A stretch of 64,000 nt of DNA from Halobacillus salinus (GCF_004684905.1 NZ_SRJC01000003.1:186001-250000); one strand, 5' to 3'. Shown: positions 8,332 through 18,424, counted from the stretch's first letter. The notes: generated by a model from the letters alone, not told the origin. Numbers and translations are program-made.

Positions 8332-10263
8332 TCAATTCATATACCTATATTCCCTTAATTGATTGAGAATAGACAGCTCTTCATACAATTCTCTTCCTAC
8401 ATTCGTTTCCCGAACTGTCTTCCTTTCAAGCTCCTTATCCACCAATCGTTTCACAGATAACACATCCGTCCCATTCTCGAGGACATCTTTCCTTGAATGG
8501 AAGTGTGTATGGGCGACAAGCTGCATGCCGTAAGAATTATAGAGTAATGTATAGCCAGCAATCCCCGTTTTCGACTGATAGGCTTTCGAGAATCCTCCGT
8601 CGATGACGATCATCTTTCCGTTGGCTTTGATCGGTGTTTCCCCTTCGATTTCCTTAACCGGTGTATGACCATTGATGATATGACCTTGGTCCGGATCGAG
8701 ATCGAATTCTTTCAGTATTTCGCGGCACGTTGCTTCGTTTTCACGAACGTAGTAATACGGATTCTTCACTTCTTTGTGCGTCGATTTGTCTTCGATGAAA
8801 TAGCGTTCGAACGTTGTCATTGCGCGTTTCCCGAACAAGGAAGAGTATTCACCTGTCCATAAATACCAGACCATGTCGGTCGCAAGATCATCCGTCTCCT
8901 CCGGATGGGAAAAAGCGTGGCGCAAGTAATGTTCGAAGATATCAAGCAAGTCACGACCACCGTATGTTTCACCCTCGATTTCCATTTCTTCCATCTCTTC
9001 GTTTTCATTAAGGGGAATACAGCCGTGGATCAACAGGTTCCCGTTATATTTCAGATAGAGACTACCCTTCTTCATAAGGAACTTCATATGACGGGCAAGC
9101 TTCTCCGAGTGCTGAATAGAGAATAACAGCTTATCGATCACTTGCTGCTCTTCTTCCAATAACCGGTCCGGCTGTTCTGGATCGACTGTCGCAAAGCACG
9201 TGTTTTCAAGCGGGTACGTTCCCCCTTGAAGCGTAATCTCTTGATTGTCGAAGTCAACTTGTTCAAGTAGGAGTCTCTCTGACATATTGAAATTCGGACG
9301 TCGCTTGATGATCGGGCTCTCTAACTTGAATTGGATCATCGCAATCGCCTGATGGATTTTTGTAATTTGCAATCGTTCCCGTTCAGATGTCTTTTTGTCC
9401 GAATGTACTTTCGGTTGGAAGGCTGGGTTATCCTGATAGTATTTCTCGGCCAGATTCAATAGAGGACGAAGGTTGATGCCATAAACGTCTTCGATGATAT
9501 CCAAGTTGTCATAGCGGGCACAAATGCGGATGATGTTCGCTAGACAGACCTTGGACCCAGCAAAGGCACCGATCCACAAAGCGTCGTGATTCCCCCACTG
9601 GATATCGACAGAGTGATAGTTGATCAAAGCTTCCATGATTTTGTCCGGTTCCGGTCCACGATCATAAATATCGCCGACGACATGGAGGTGATCCACGACG
9701 AGACGCTGCGTACTATAAGCAAGACCAGAAATCAGCTTGTCCGCTTGATTAAGTGAAATGATCTGCTGAACGATTTTCGTATAATATTCTTCCTTATTGG
9801 CGGCGTCTTCTGTTTTGTACAAAAGCTCTTCGATCACGTAGGCGAACTGCTCAGGCAGTGCCTTACGCAATTTGGAACGAGTGTATTTGGAGGAAGCATA
9901 CGAGACCAGCTTGATCATCCGTTCGATTGTCACCTTGTACCAATCGCCCAAATCCTGTACATTGTCGAAGCGGCTCTTGATCAACTTCAACTTTTCCTCC
10001 GGATAATATACAAGCGTCGCTAGTTCGTCTATTTCCCTCTCGTAAATACTGCCGTTGAACAAATCACGGATCTTCTCTTTCACTCTTCCTGAACCGTTTC
10101 TCAATACATGCTGAAAGGCTTGATACTCTCCGTGAAGGTCACTCACGAAATGCTCGGTTCCTTTCGGTAAGTTCAGAATCGCTTCAAGGTTGATAATCTC
10201 CGTAATCACTTTCTCTTCACTATCATATTTTTGAGCTACTAAATCTAAGTATTTTTTATTCAC
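8332..10263 (-). CDS. fbp: fructose-1,6-bisphosphatase, class III
   Basis: A 643-residue Firmicute-specific gluconeogenic enzyme that converts fructose-1,6-bisphosphate to fructose-6-phosphate. It has the metallophosphoesterase motifs of class III FBPase: [12 protein letters not shown] near residue 40, [26 protein letters not shown], and the late [13 protein letters not shown] and [11 protein letters not shown] motifs. Length is close to B. subtilis Fbp (about 670). The start is most likely GTG 10263 after AAAGGGG. It stands alone between unrelated genes. Confidence 0.95.
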   Translation of the reverse strand: MNKKYLDLVAQKYDSEEKVITEIINLEAILNLPKGTEHFVSDLHGEYQAFQHVLRNGSGRVKEKIRDLFNGSIYEREIDELATLVYYPEEKLKLIKSRFDNVQDLGDWYKVTIERMIKLVSYASSKYTRSKLRKALPEQFAYVIEELLYKTEDAANKEEYYTKIVQQIISLNQADKLISGLAYSTQRLVVDHLHVVGDIYDRGPEPDKIMEALINYHSVDIQWGNHDALWIGAFAGSKVCLANIIRICARYDNLDIIEDVYGINLRPLLNLAEKYYQDNPAFQPKVHSDKKTSERERLQITKIHQAIAMIQFKLESPIIKRRPNFNMSERLLLEQVDFDNQEITLQGGTYPLENTCFATVDPEQPDRLLEEEQQVIDKLLFSIQHSEKLARHMKFLMKKGSLYLKYNGNLLIHGCIPLNENEEMEEMEIEGETYGGRDLLDIFEHYLRHAFSHPEETDDLATDMVWYLWTGEYSSLFGKRAMTTFERYFIEDKSTHKEVKNPYYYVRENEATCREILKEFDLDPDQGHIINGHTPVKEIEGETPIKANGKMIVIDGGFSKAYQSKTGIAGYTLLYNSYGMQLVAHTHFHSRKDVLENGTDVLSVKRLVDKELERKTVRETNVGRELYEELSILNQLREYRYMN

Positions 10264-10397
10264 GACTATGTATCCCCTTTCGAATCCGATCTAAAATGAC
10301 AATTAAGATGAAGAAACGTTTATATTACTATGATAGTAACATTTTTAGGGTTTCTATAGATAAGATTTGAGACTTTTCCAGAATTAGTAACATTCGC

Positions 10398-10799
10398 TCA
10401 CTCTCTTTTCCGCGCTTCACTGAACGTGCGGGCGAAATATGCTGTCGGCAACAGAATCCCCACCATCGATTCGATCATCGCAAAGAACCGCGCGGGACCT
10501 ACCGGTAGCATGTCCCCGTAACCGACCGACAGAATCGTTTCACTGCTGAAGTACAGCAGGTTTAAAGCAGTAGGCTCGATCGCCTTCATGGAAGACAGCG
10601 ACTGAACAAGTACCACTCCACGCAGCGAAAGTAGATAATAGACCAACGAGAAACCGAGCAACACCACCGTCATCACCATAAACAACTTCACAAATAGTCC
10701 TACATTGAAATACGACTGCTGAAACGTTTTATTTTGAAAGAAATAATAAAGACTCGACGCAATTAACAAAACCGTAATCATAATCAACACTGTAACCAT
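10398..10799 (-). CDS. two-TM potassium-channel-like protein
   Basis: A 133-residue protein with three or four hydrophobic stretches. The pore loop reads SSETILSVGYGDMLPVG, a K+ selectivity filter (consensus T-V-G-Y-G-D) with Ser for Thr, followed by a final helix. There is an additional N-terminal hydrophobic segment and no RCK/TrkA-N regulatory domain. The family (Ion_trans_2) forms tetrameric K+ channels. ATG 10799 follows GGAGAGGG. Confidence 0.85.
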   Translation of the reverse strand: MVTVLIMITVLLIASSLYYFFQNKTFQQSYFNVGLFVKLFMVMTVVLLGFSLVYYLLSLRGVVLVQSLSSMKAIEPTALNLLYFSSETILSVGYGDMLPVGPARFFAMIESMVGILLPTAYFARTFSEARKRE

Positions 10800-10871
10800 A
10801 ATTCTCCCTCTCCAATCACCATGTCAAAAGTACCATTTTCTATATTTAACCGAAAGATAGCCTGGGTAAAC

Positions 10872-10892
10872 GGGGACAGGGACCTTGTCCCC
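10872..10892. repeat. REP-like palindrome GGGGACA...TGTCCCC
   Basis: A 7-bp inverted repeat GGGGACA/TGTCCCC around GGGACCT. I recall similar GGGGACA palindromes scattered in Bacillaceae genomes. Only one copy is in this window, and no transposase is nearby. Confidence 0.4.
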
Positions 10893-10904
10893 CTTTTATT
10901 TCAC

Positions 10905-10942
10905 AAAAAAAGACGACTCAGTATTCTACTGAGTCGCCATTA
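10905..10942 (-). terminator. terminator overlapping the end of the acetyltransferase gene
   Basis: Stem GACTCAGTA / TACTGAGTC followed by T7 on the minus strand. The left arm encodes the last codons and the TGA stop lies in the right arm. Confidence 0.8.
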
Positions 10943-11421
10943 TCGATTCTATACACCATGGTATAAGAACCGGAAACATTATCTATCCTCTTAAAACCTA
11001 TCCTCTGATACAGTTGGACCGCTCGTTCATTCTTCGGATCGACGCTCAAGGATAATGCGGGATAGCCGAAATCCGAAGCCGATCGGATCAATTCACTTAA
11101 CAATCGTTTCCCAATCCCTTTCCCTCGGACCTCAGAAGTTAACGCGATTCCAATCTCTGGCGTCCGTTCATCGACAAATCCATACCCTTTCTCGTCTTCA
11201 GGAAAAAGACGGTACCACGCAGCTCCAGCCGGCTTCTCGTCTGTATAAGCAACCAAAGCAAAGTCCCCACTTCTTCCCCAGTCCTTGTTATACCTTCTTA
11301 GATGAGGCGCATTCAACAACTCCTCTTGCGGCGGTTTATCTTCCGGGATATGGATTGCTTCATACAACATCTGTCGAAGGAAAGACTCGTCTCTATCCTC
11401 TGCTACTCTGATGTTAATCAT
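10918..11421 (-). CDS. GNAT-family N-acetyltransferase
   Basis: A 167-residue acyltransferase. The acetyl-CoA-binding motif A is clear (IGIALTSEVRGKGIGKRLLSELI, with R-G-K-G-I-G), followed by motif B (LSLSVDPKNERAVQLYQRIGFKRI). The substrate cannot be predicted. ATG 11421 follows AAGGGGTG. It is followed in the same direction by the channel gene but separated by its own terminator. Confidence 0.88.
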   Translation of the reverse strand: MINIRVAEDRDESFLRQMLYEAIHIPEDKPPQEELLNAPHLRRYNKDWGRSGDFALVAYTDEKPAGAAWYRLFPEDEKGYGFVDERTPEIGIALTSEVRGKGIGKRLLSELIRSASDFGYPALSLSVDPKNERAVQLYQRIGFKRIDNVSGSYTMVYRIDNGDSVEY

Positions 11422-11434
11422 TTGACTACACCCC

Positions 11435-11776
11435 TTACTGGACGAAAATTTTCTCGGCTATTTCCTTTTCGGCGCCCTTATCATGCACCCAAATTTCAAC
11501 TTCGTCCTCTACTTCTATTTCGTCTAAACGAGCTGCCTCTCCTACTAATTCCGTATGTTCATCCACATAGATTTCATAGACAGGATAAGATGCTTCCGGA
11601 TCTGTAGCAAGAGGCTGGACGATCAGCCTATCTTCTTGGATATCTTCAACATAAACACCAGTATAGTCTGGCTCCTCAGAATTCTTGATAGGCTCTTCAT
11701 CCTCAAATTCAGAAGGACTCTGATTGCACCCTGCAACCGAAACCAACATAACAATCAGGACGACAATGTTCTTCAT
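11435..11776 (-). CDS. small lipoprotein (DUF3221-like)
   Basis: A 113-residue protein with a lipoprotein signal (MKNIVVLIVMLVSVAGCNQ; lipobox VAGC) and an acidic mature part of about 90 residues with beta-strand alternation, resembling DUF3221 proteins (YVEDI..DRLIV...EIYV). ATG 11776 lies five bases after GGGGGAG; an in-frame ATG five codons upstream is less well placed. It lies 13 bp upstream of the acetyltransferase gene and is probably cotranscribed with it. Function unknown. Confidence 0.7.
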   Translation of the reverse strand: MKNIVVLIVMLVSVAGCNQSPSEFEDEEPIKNSEEPDYTGVYVEDIQEDRLIVQPLATDPEASYPVYEIYVDEHTELVGEAARLDEIEVEDEVEIWVHDKGAEKEIAEKIFVQ

Positions 11777-11799
11777 CTGTCTCCCCCTCATGGCAATGG

Positions 11800-12387
11800 T
11801 TACGCATTATGTAATTGTTCAACTGTCATCACTGTCATCGCCAGAATGATCAATTGCTCAAGCTCCGTCACCTCTTCATGGTGACGTACGTGGTAGATTT
11901 CCCCTGCAACAAGCGCCTCTTTCACGGAAGGATTCGGAATCGACCGCTTGCTGATGCTGGATATCGTTCGATCATCTTCTTGCTGAATCTTAAAATCAGA
12001 AGCACCGTTTCTTCCTTCTGCGGTAAGTAGAATCTCCCCTTCCGGAGACAAGGCGGTGACTGTCTGCGATCTTACGTGAAAGACTTGCTCCAGTGTCGCT
12101 ACCTGATTTCCAGCAATGAACACGTCGAAATTCTCGCTGAATCCCCTGGCCTTTTCAATTGTCGCAATCACTTTCGATTTCGGCGTCGTCACTTGGAATT
12201 TCTTACTACTGACTGTATGTAACCGTACGGTGTTTAGCAGCTGGTTCTTCCAATCATTAGTCGCTGTATCCGCTACCTCTTCCACCATCGCTACTAATTT
12301 CCCCTCAGCCCGGACAGAGTACCGGGGGCTTTGGCTCTTCAAAATCGTGTCCAACTTCACCTCTAGATTCGGTTGAACGTTCAGCAT
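11800..12387 (-). CDS. LURP-one/tubby-C-like protein (YxjI type)
   Basis: A 195-residue soluble protein dominated by beta strands with the LOR/tubby-like pattern: repeated strand pairs such as YSVRAEGKLVAMV, KFQVTTPKSKVIATIEK, FDVFIAGNQVATLEQ, DFKIQQEDDRTISSISK. It ends in a hydrophobic helix (QLIILAMTVMTVEQL). These proteins resemble phospholipid-scramblase folds; the bacterial role is not established. ATG 12387 follows AAGGGAGTGG. Confidence 0.7.
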   Translation of the reverse strand: MLNVQPNLEVKLDTILKSQSPRYSVRAEGKLVAMVEEVADTATNDWKNQLLNTVRLHTVSSKKFQVTTPKSKVIATIEKARGFSENFDVFIAGNQVATLEQVFHVRSQTVTALSPEGEILLTAEGRNGASDFKIQQEDDRTISSISKRSIPNPSVKEALVAGEIYHVRHHEEVTELEQLIILAMTVMTVEQLHNA

Positions 12388-12417
12388 CCTATCACCACTC
12401 CCTTTTTACCTGGAAGG

Positions 12418-12537
12418 TTAACGTCCCTTCCCACCGAACTTATCTTCATATTCTTCGCCCTTCGACTGAAAGTAGGAAATGCTCAACCATCCAACAATCG
12501 TTAGGAATCCTACCAATAAGGAAACCCAGAACCCCAT
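12418..12537 (-). CDS. 39-residue membrane peptide
   Basis: Starts MGFWVSLLVGFLTIVGWLSI: one membrane segment (residues 3-22) followed by the charged tail SYFQSKGEEYEDKFGGKGR. GAGGAGG precedes ATG 12537 at a typical distance. Family not recognised. Confidence 0.6.
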   Translation of the reverse strand: MGFWVSLLVGFLTIVGWLSISYFQSKGEEYEDKFGGKGR

Positions 12538-12607
12538 AGCTTCGCCTCCTCAGTGTGTTGTTCCTTTCTATACGAATCACTACCCCAATACGTTCCATCT
12601 TCCCTAT

Positions 12608-12643
12608 AAAAGAAAAGCCAACATCGTATGCTGACTTTTCCCT
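12608..12643 (-). terminator. terminator of the DUF2254 gene
   Basis: Stem AGTCAGCA / TGTTGGCT (two G-T pairs) followed by TTTTCTTTT on the minus strand. Confidence 0.65.
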
Positions 12644-12650
12644 CTAGCAA

Positions 12651-14042
12651 TCATGAACGCCTCTCAAAGGCGCCTTTCGAACTGACTCGCTCCAACATAT
12701 ACTCAAGCAGGAACAGGTAATCTTTCTGGTATCCTGTATTATTAGCAAGCTCGGATAATTGCTCTAAAATGTACAAGCAGTCATTTTCATAGAGACTATT
12801 TTTATCGAATCCTAGTATCGTCTGACGGGCAAACTCCCACAAGTCTTTGTGTACCTCTTCGTCCATCGTTTTACTCAACAAGGAAACCATCGTAATCAGT
12901 TCCGTCATAACCGTCGAGTTCTGACCCGAGTATTCTCGGATCGAAGCGAAACCTTTATGAAGATAATAGCGGAAGTCTTTTTGATTCAAAATGATCCGCA
13001 GCTCTTGTTCCTCATCGAAGAGGTAAGGAGAGAAGTTCGTGGATTGGCCGATACTTTTCAACAGATCCGTAATTTGGTGGATCGTGTTTGTGACCGTCAG
13101 AGGATCGTTGTGACCTAGCGCCTTAATGGCTACTTCGGCAAGCTTGATCAAACCGTATTCCAAGTCCTGAATTTCTGTTTGCTTCACCCCGACCTCGATC
13201 GACTTGAAGTAACGATCGATAGGAAGAGGCTCGCCTGACTCCCAATATGTCAAAAGCGGTGTGCCTTCGACGACGAATTCGCCGATCCGGACATAGAACC
13301 GGAGAAGTGCATCATCTTTCCTCGCTTGCTTGACCAACCTTGAGAAATCAGCTACTTGGAGGTAACCGGATTCTAAACTTTTAATCACCTTGCCATCCTC
13401 TTCAGGAGGCAGCGAATCTGTATCGACTTCCTTTTCCAAATGGTACGGCCTTAACTCCTTTTCCAAAGCAGCCTGAACCGACTTCGATTTGGTATTCATA
13501 TTGAAGCTGATGTTATGGACCTGCATCCAAGTAGCCGTATGGTTGATAAAATAAATGAACGTAATCGCCGCAACCACAGCCGTCAAGATCGACAAGACAG
13601 GGGTCGCAACTACATATTCCTCTTCCTCATGTGTGACATAGAAGAAGTTCAACAGCACATAGATGAAACTACCGTTGAAGATCCCGAGTACATGCTGAGT
13701 CGCCCGGTCACTAACAAAGTTGACGAGCATCTTGGAAGAAAACTGTCCGCTGAACGTCGTCAACGCAACGAGAAGGGAGTTGATCGTAAATGCGCTCAGC
13801 GTCAGCACCCCGCCGACGAGCGCACTTAACAGCACCTGCAAGGTTTGGCCACTGAACCCGATCGCTGCAGGCAAGTATAAGCTGACATTCACCCCATAAT
13901 CCAAGTAAAAGGTGAAAATTGATAAGGCAACAGCCCCGACGATGTACCAGAAAGGCATGAACCAGAGCGTTGATTTCAGCTCACTTTTCCGCCTTCTTCT
14001 AGACATCTTGAAATATCTCTTTATTATCTGAAAGAATCCCAT
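12651..14042 (-). CDS. DUF2254 predicted membrane protein
   Basis: A 463-residue protein: basic N-terminus, four membrane segments within residues ~25-165 (WFMPFWYIVGAVALSIF, LVGGVLTLSAFTINSLLVAL, ...), then a ~300-residue cytoplasmic helical domain with the motif SGYLQVADFSRL. This layout is that of DUF2254, a widespread family of unknown function. ATG 14042 follows a GGTGATC site. Confidence 0.85.
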   Translation of the reverse strand: MGFFQIIKRYFKMSRRRRKSELKSTLWFMPFWYIVGAVALSIFTFYLDYGVNVSLYLPAAIGFSGQTLQVLLSALVGGVLTLSAFTINSLLVALTTFSGQFSSKMLVNFVSDRATQHVLGIFNGSFIYVLLNFFYVTHEEEEYVVATPVLSILTAVVAAITFIYFINHTATWMQVHNISFNMNTKSKSVQAALEKELRPYHLEKEVDTDSLPPEEDGKVIKSLESGYLQVADFSRLVKQARKDDALLRFYVRIGEFVVEGTPLLTYWESGEPLPIDRYFKSIEVGVKQTEIQDLEYGLIKLAEVAIKALGHNDPLTVTNTIHQITDLLKSIGQSTNFSPYLFDEEQELRIILNQKDFRYYLHKGFASIREYSGQNSTVMTELITMVSLLSKTMDEEVHKDLWEFARQTILGFDKNSLYENDCLYILEQLSELANNTGYQKDYLFLLEYMLERVSSKGAFERRS

Positions 14043-14159
14043 ATGATCACCAATCTATTCATTATCTTTCCTTAATCCTACCCTTTGAAAAAAGAAACGA
14101 ATCGCTTTGTGAAAAAATAAGAAAAAATACCTTGTGGGGATTCTATTTTTCGAAAACAA

Positions 14160-14197
14160 AAAGCCGTACCCTCTTCTTTCAGAAGCGAATACGGCTT
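14160..14197 (-). terminator. terminator of the 343-aa acyltransferase gene
   Basis: Stem AGCCGTA / TACGGCT with an inner CTTCT/AGAAG pair, followed by TTTTTG on the minus strand. Confidence 0.65.
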
Positions 14198-14259
14198 GTA
14201 ATCAAAGCACTTTAATAGATATGCTTCGTCATAATGAACGGAAACCTATACCAGGATCG

Positions 14260-15291
14260 TTAGAATGAATCCACATCTCCTGGAGTAATGTACCAGTGGC
14301 GTATATCGTACACCTTATCTAACTTAGAGGTTAAGTCTTTTGCTACTAACGGCATACTTCGCTTCATTGTGAAAAAACGTTTTTGCTTTAATGCTTCATA
14401 GACAGTTAAATGTTTTAGAGACCAAGTGGTGATTAAGTCAGCCGTGCCCAATTCATCCAAAGCAATTTGTATGAGTTGAGCATACACACGCTTATCATCC
14501 ACTGCGAAGATATCGACAAGCCTTCCTAAAGTCAATTCACCCTTCTTTAGCTTTTCTTTAGAAAGGTGAATAACTACATAACCTACCATCTTCCCTGAAG
14601 TATTTTTCAAGGAAAACACACGATACTTTTTTGTAGGGTGTTTGAAATAACGCCATTCGAGAAATTGTGCATCACGCTTCATTAAAATGTCATAAGAAGG
14701 ATTGGCAACCTTCCACAATTCATCAAACTCTTTACTGGCTTCAAACTGTTCTTCTATTTCATATTCAGTGTTTTTGTATGCAGACCTGTGCCTCTTTTTT
14801 TCTCTAGGAAGATTGCTCACTAGATTGCTAAGTGAGGGAAAGTAGTAAGCCATAACCCTTGGAAGATTATTAATATAAACTAACTCAGGGACTTTAGCGA
14901 TTTCTTGAGCACCGGTATAACGAATGAATATTTCTTTCGCTTTCGGTGCCGGATACCCATATAGAAGTTTAATGTCCTTCTCTGCACAAGTATCCACCAT
15001 ACTAGTCACTAGTTTCTTATATATATTCTTCCCACGGGCTTTGGGAGAAACCATTGCATCCACTCGTTCTCCAACTAGAAGTTCTTCCTCGAAATATTTT
15101 GTAATCAAAGGTAAAGAAGCTAAATGCCCTAATATTTTATTATCTTCTTCAAAGAGTAGAATGTTTTGTTTTTCAACCAAGTATTGATGAAATTTCCAAT
15201 TCCATTCCTCAATCGATCTTTCTTTCCCAAAAACTTCTTCAAAAAGTCCATTTATTCTTTTCTCATCATTTTCCTGATACTCTCTTATCAT
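14260..15291 (-). CDS. GNAT-type acyltransferase, 343 aa
   Basis: A large GNAT protein: an N-terminal acetyltransferase fold with a CoA-loop-like motif (VSPKARGKNIYKKL) and a C-terminal half that looks like a second, degenerate GNAT unit. Similar proteins act on sugars or polyamines in surface polysaccharide loci, but the substrate here is unknown. ATG 15291 follows GAGAGG at good spacing. A TTG start 28 codons upstream is possible but has no ribosome binding site. The gene looks AT-richer than its neighbours, suggesting recent acquisition (by eye only). Confidence 0.7.
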   Translation of the reverse strand: MIREYQENDEKRINGLFEEVFGKERSIEEWNWKFHQYLVEKQNILLFEEDNKILGHLASLPLITKYFEEELLVGERVDAMVSPKARGKNIYKKLVTSMVDTCAEKDIKLLYGYPAPKAKEIFIRYTGAQEIAKVPELVYINNLPRVMAYYFPSLSNLVSNLPREKKRHRSAYKNTEYEIEEQFEASKEFDELWKVANPSYDILMKRDAQFLEWRYFKHPTKKYRVFSLKNTSGKMVGYVVIHLSKEKLKKGELTLGRLVDIFAVDDKRVYAQLIQIALDELGTADLITTWSLKHLTVYEALKQKRFFTMKRSMPLVAKDLTSKLDKVYDIRHWYITPGDVDSF

Positions 15292-15423
15292 AGGAAACCT
15301 CTCACTATCTAAAATATCTTCTTCGTTCCAGAACCTATTGTCTTTTAAATTAATGCCCAAAAGGAACTGAGACAATTAGAAATCATTAAAGGATTTAAGC
15401 TGAATTATTATCAAACTTCTTAA

Positions 15424-16602
15424 TTAGAAAAATCCGACCGACTCCTCGTGCGTCGGAGGCTCCACAAACAGCACACCAAGTTCAAAGTGCTCCCCTTCAT
15501 ACATCGCCCGCTGCACGTAACGGTTCTCGCCCCACTGATCCCGGACTTCCAGCTTGTTGAACGCGCCATTGATCTGAAGCGCTTCGTAGAACTGGCTTTC
15601 TGTCCGGACTGGAACTTGATTCACGCGTTCGATGACTTCACCTGGCACAAGCCCCATTTGATCTGCCGGGCTTCCGGGAATGATTCCGAGAATGTGTACG
15701 CCTCTCGGATGAGGGTAGAAAAATGGAGACTGATCTTCCCGAATGCGGTGACGGATCGTAATCCACTCTCGTCCAAGCAAACCAACGGCAATCGCCGCAA
15801 ACGAGAGAATAGGAAGAAAGTAACTACCAATCGTCAAAGCAAGCACTACCACAGCCAGCAAGAAAATGTGCCTTCCCACCGTCTTAGTCGCGATTTCAGG
15901 TGCCTGTCCCCTCGCGACCCATTCAAACCCTGTCAGGAATGGAATCAATATCAAGCCATATGATTCTCCTCCGATGGAAAGGAGCGGCCACCACTCCGCG
16001 AAAGAGGTGATGTCCCCAGCAGGGAATAACGCAAGAAAAGGCACGACTGCTATTTTACGGGCACGATGCTGACCAATCGAAAGGCCGCGCTTACCTTTTT
16101 CCCTCTCAGGGAACGTCTCTTTCGGCGTCGTTTTCAATAGCAGGATCGCTTCTACTAACAAGAGAGCCGCCAGTATCGCGGTGATTGATAGAAGCGGAGT
16201 CTCTTCCAGTGCCGCTAACCAATCCGGGGCATCCGGCACAAACGGAAGCACGAGCATAAGGATATATGCGAGACCAAGCGTATAAGCAGCCGAGTACCAT
16301 GTAAACTTCATCGGTAAGCTTACTAATAGAAAAACGGCACTAACCAAGAAAAGAAACGGCAACGGGACCACTAATCCTAGTGCCAGAAAAATAATCGATA
16401 TCACCAGACCCGCGCCAAGTGCCACCCCCCACGTCCCTTTCATTTCTGAAAAGATCGGAAATACTCTTGTCCCGAAGTCTTGGCGTTCTTTCTTAATTCG
16501 TTTGTTCGCAAGTATCCATCCCACGATGATCGCTATGTATAAATAGGGCTGCATGAACGCACGCCCTATTCCTTTCAACAGTTCTAACATCCAAACGTCC
16601 AA
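15424..16602 (-). CDS. minJ: MinJ-like PDZ membrane protein (division topology)
   Basis: A 392-residue polytopic protein. About eight membrane segments fill residues 15-285, and a C-terminal PDZ domain follows (residues ~290-375, GVHILGIIPGSPADQMGLVPGEVIERVNQ). Length, architecture and position downstream of ctpB match B. subtilis MinJ (YvjD), the bridge between DivIVA and MinD that restricts division to midcell. The start is probably TTG 16602, nine bases after GAGGAG. The swarming gene swrAA, which lies between ctpB and minJ in B. subtilis, is absent. Confidence 0.85.
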   Translation of the reverse strand: MDVWMLELLKGIGRAFMQPYLYIAIIVGWILANKRIKKERQDFGTRVFPIFSEMKGTWGVALGAGLVISIIFLALGLVVPLPFLFLVSAVFLLVSLPMKFTWYSAAYTLGLAYILMLVLPFVPDAPDWLAALEETPLLSITAILAALLLVEAILLLKTTPKETFPEREKGKRGLSIGQHRARKIAVVPFLALFPAGDITSFAEWWPLLSIGGESYGLILIPFLTGFEWVARGQAPEIATKTVGRHIFLLAVVVLALTIGSYFLPILSFAAIAVGLLGREWITIRHRIREDQSPFFYPHPRGVHILGIIPGSPADQMGLVPGEVIERVNQVPVRTESQFYEALQINGAFNKLEVRDQWGENRYVQRAMYEGEHFELGVLFVEPPTHEESVGFF

Positions 16603-16624
16603 CGTTGTTAACTCCTCTCAGAAA

Positions 16625-16657
16625 AAAATCCGCAGTCCACGACTACGGATTTTATTT
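16625..16657 (-). terminator. terminator between ctpB and minJ
   Basis: Stem ATCCGTAGTC / ACTGCGGAT followed by T7 on the minus strand. Confidence 0.75.
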
Positions 16658-16681
16658 CGTCATTCCTTTTCGAATTCCTGC

Positions 16682-18184
16682 CTATTGAAAGAGAACCTCT
16701 ACAGCTTTCTCCATCTGTTTATCATTCTCTTCCGAGCGGACCTCTTCGATGATCAGCTCCTCAAGCTTCCCACCAGTCTTCTCATCAACTTCTCCAGTCA
16801 CATCAAGACCAGCTTCTTTTTGGAAGGCTTCTACAGCAGAAACCGTTTCTTCACTATAGAATCCATCTGTACGGCCAGGATCGTATCCAAGGCCGTCTAG
16901 CATTTTCTGTACGTTCTTCACTTTGTCCCCGTTATCGTTGAACTGAAGGGATTCTTCAATATCGACAGGGTTCGTATAGAAGTACTCCGGCTGCTTTACT
17001 TCCACCGTCGGCTCGATTCCTTTTTCATGAATCCAGTTGCCGTCCGGGGTCAACCATTTGTAGAGCGTCAGCTTGATCGTACTGCCATCGCCCATCGGCA
17101 TCGCCTGTTGGACCGTTCCTTTTCCGAAGCTCTTCGTCCCTACTAGGTCGTAACCGCCTGCTTCGTTCATCGTAGCGGCAAGGATTTCAGAAGCGGAGGC
17201 ACTTCCTTCGTCCATCAACACCGTAATCGGATAATCCTTCTTCTCCTTGATGCTTGAGAAGTAACGGGATTTCTCTCCGTTGCGGTCTTCTACTTGAACA
17301 ATCGGCTTGTCATCAGGAATGAACTCTTTCAGGATCTCTTGGACGTCTGTGAACAATCCGCCTGGGTTGCCTCGTACGTCAATGATCAGTCCATCCATGC
17401 CGTCGTTCTCAAGCTTCGACAACGCTTCCTTGAATTCATCCGCCGTCTTTTCTGAGAAGGATGTAATTTCGATGACGCCAGCTGTCTTGCCGTTCACTTC
17501 TTTCGTATCCGTATAGACCGTCTCGAGCGGGATATCATCACGGACGATATCAATCGATAGCGGTTCACTTACGCCAGGACGGCTCACTTGAAGGGTGACT
17601 TCCGTTCCTTTTTCCCCGCGGATCTTAAGGACCGCTTCATATAGGTCGAGACCTTCTACGCTATCCCCGTCCACTTTCAAAATCTGATCGTTCGGTTTCA
17701 GACCAGCTTCTTCCGCAGGCGAACCTTTGATTGGAGCGACGATTGTCACTTTATCATTGACCATGCTCACTTCCGCTCCGATACCTTGGAAGGAAGATTC
17801 GATGGTCTGATTGAATTGTTTCATCGTTTCCTTGTCCATATAAACACTGTATGGGTCTTCGAGCGTATCCAGCATCCCCTGGATCGCGCCTTCTACCAAT
17901 TGGTTCTTCTCTACTTTTTGAACGTAATTATCTTTGATTAAACTATAAGCTTGCTCTACCTTCTTTAAATCGGCGTCGCCTGTCATGTCTTGAATAAACT
18001 GCTTTTGCTCTTCTTCGGTCAAGCTGCCGAAGTTCTCACCGTCCGGGTTGGCTGTTGCCAGCTGGTCGGTATTGGAATTGCCTGTCGCATTAGCAAAATA
18101 CTCGATGCCTATGTAAGAGCCTCCTGCCCCTAATAGGACCGCAAGCGCCAATAATAACGCCATATAACGCGGTTTTATATTCAT
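16682..18184 (-). CDS. ctpB: S41 carboxyl-terminal processing protease (CtpB-like)
   Basis: A 500-residue secreted serine protease: N-terminal membrane anchor (residues 7-28), PDZ domain (GIGAEVSMVNDKV...SPAEEAGLKPND), S41 catalytic domain with the nucleophile motif DEGSASASEILAA and the lysine motif GTKSFGKGTVQ, and a C-terminal peptidoglycan-binding domain (VKNVQKMLDGLGYDPGRTDGFY). B. subtilis CtpB cleaves SpoIVFA during sporulation; this protein has the same architecture and synteny. ATG 18184 follows AAGGG; a GTG three codons upstream overlaps that site. Confidence 0.92.
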   Translation of the reverse strand: MNIKPRYMALLLALAVLLGAGGSYIGIEYFANATGNSNTDQLATANPDGENFGSLTEEEQKQFIQDMTGDADLKKVEQAYSLIKDNYVQKVEKNQLVEGAIQGMLDTLEDPYSVYMDKETMKQFNQTIESSFQGIGAEVSMVNDKVTIVAPIKGSPAEEAGLKPNDQILKVDGDSVEGLDLYEAVLKIRGEKGTEVTLQVSRPGVSEPLSIDIVRDDIPLETVYTDTKEVNGKTAGVIEITSFSEKTADEFKEALSKLENDGMDGLIIDVRGNPGGLFTDVQEILKEFIPDDKPIVQVEDRNGEKSRYFSSIKEKKDYPITVLMDEGSASASEILAATMNEAGGYDLVGTKSFGKGTVQQAMPMGDGSTIKLTLYKWLTPDGNWIHEKGIEPTVEVKQPEYFYTNPVDIEESLQFNDNGDKVKNVQKMLDGLGYDPGRTDGFYSEETVSAVEAFQKEAGLDVTGEVDEKTGGKLEELIIEEVRSEENDKQMEKAVEVLFQ

Positions 18185-18381
18185 CGCATTCACCCTTCTA
18201 ATTTGAATTTCCTCATTGCCTCTATACTAGCAAAAAAGCGCCTCCACCGTAAATGTATGACAACAGATTCTCAAACATTCTACCATACAACTTCTCTCTC
18301 CCTATCTTAACACGTATAACCGTATAACAGAGGGATTGTTTCATCCACTAATTGGATATAGAACTTTGGAATCATCCACAC

Positions 18382-18417
18382 AAAAAATAGACTGCCTCAT
18401 CATATAAGGCAGCCTTC
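18382..18417 (-). terminator. terminator directly after ftsE
   Basis: Stem GCTGCCT / AGGCAGT with a TATATGATG loop, followed by TATTTTTTG on the minus strand, 8 bp after the ftsE stop. Confidence 0.8.
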
Positions 18418-18424
18418 TTCTCTA

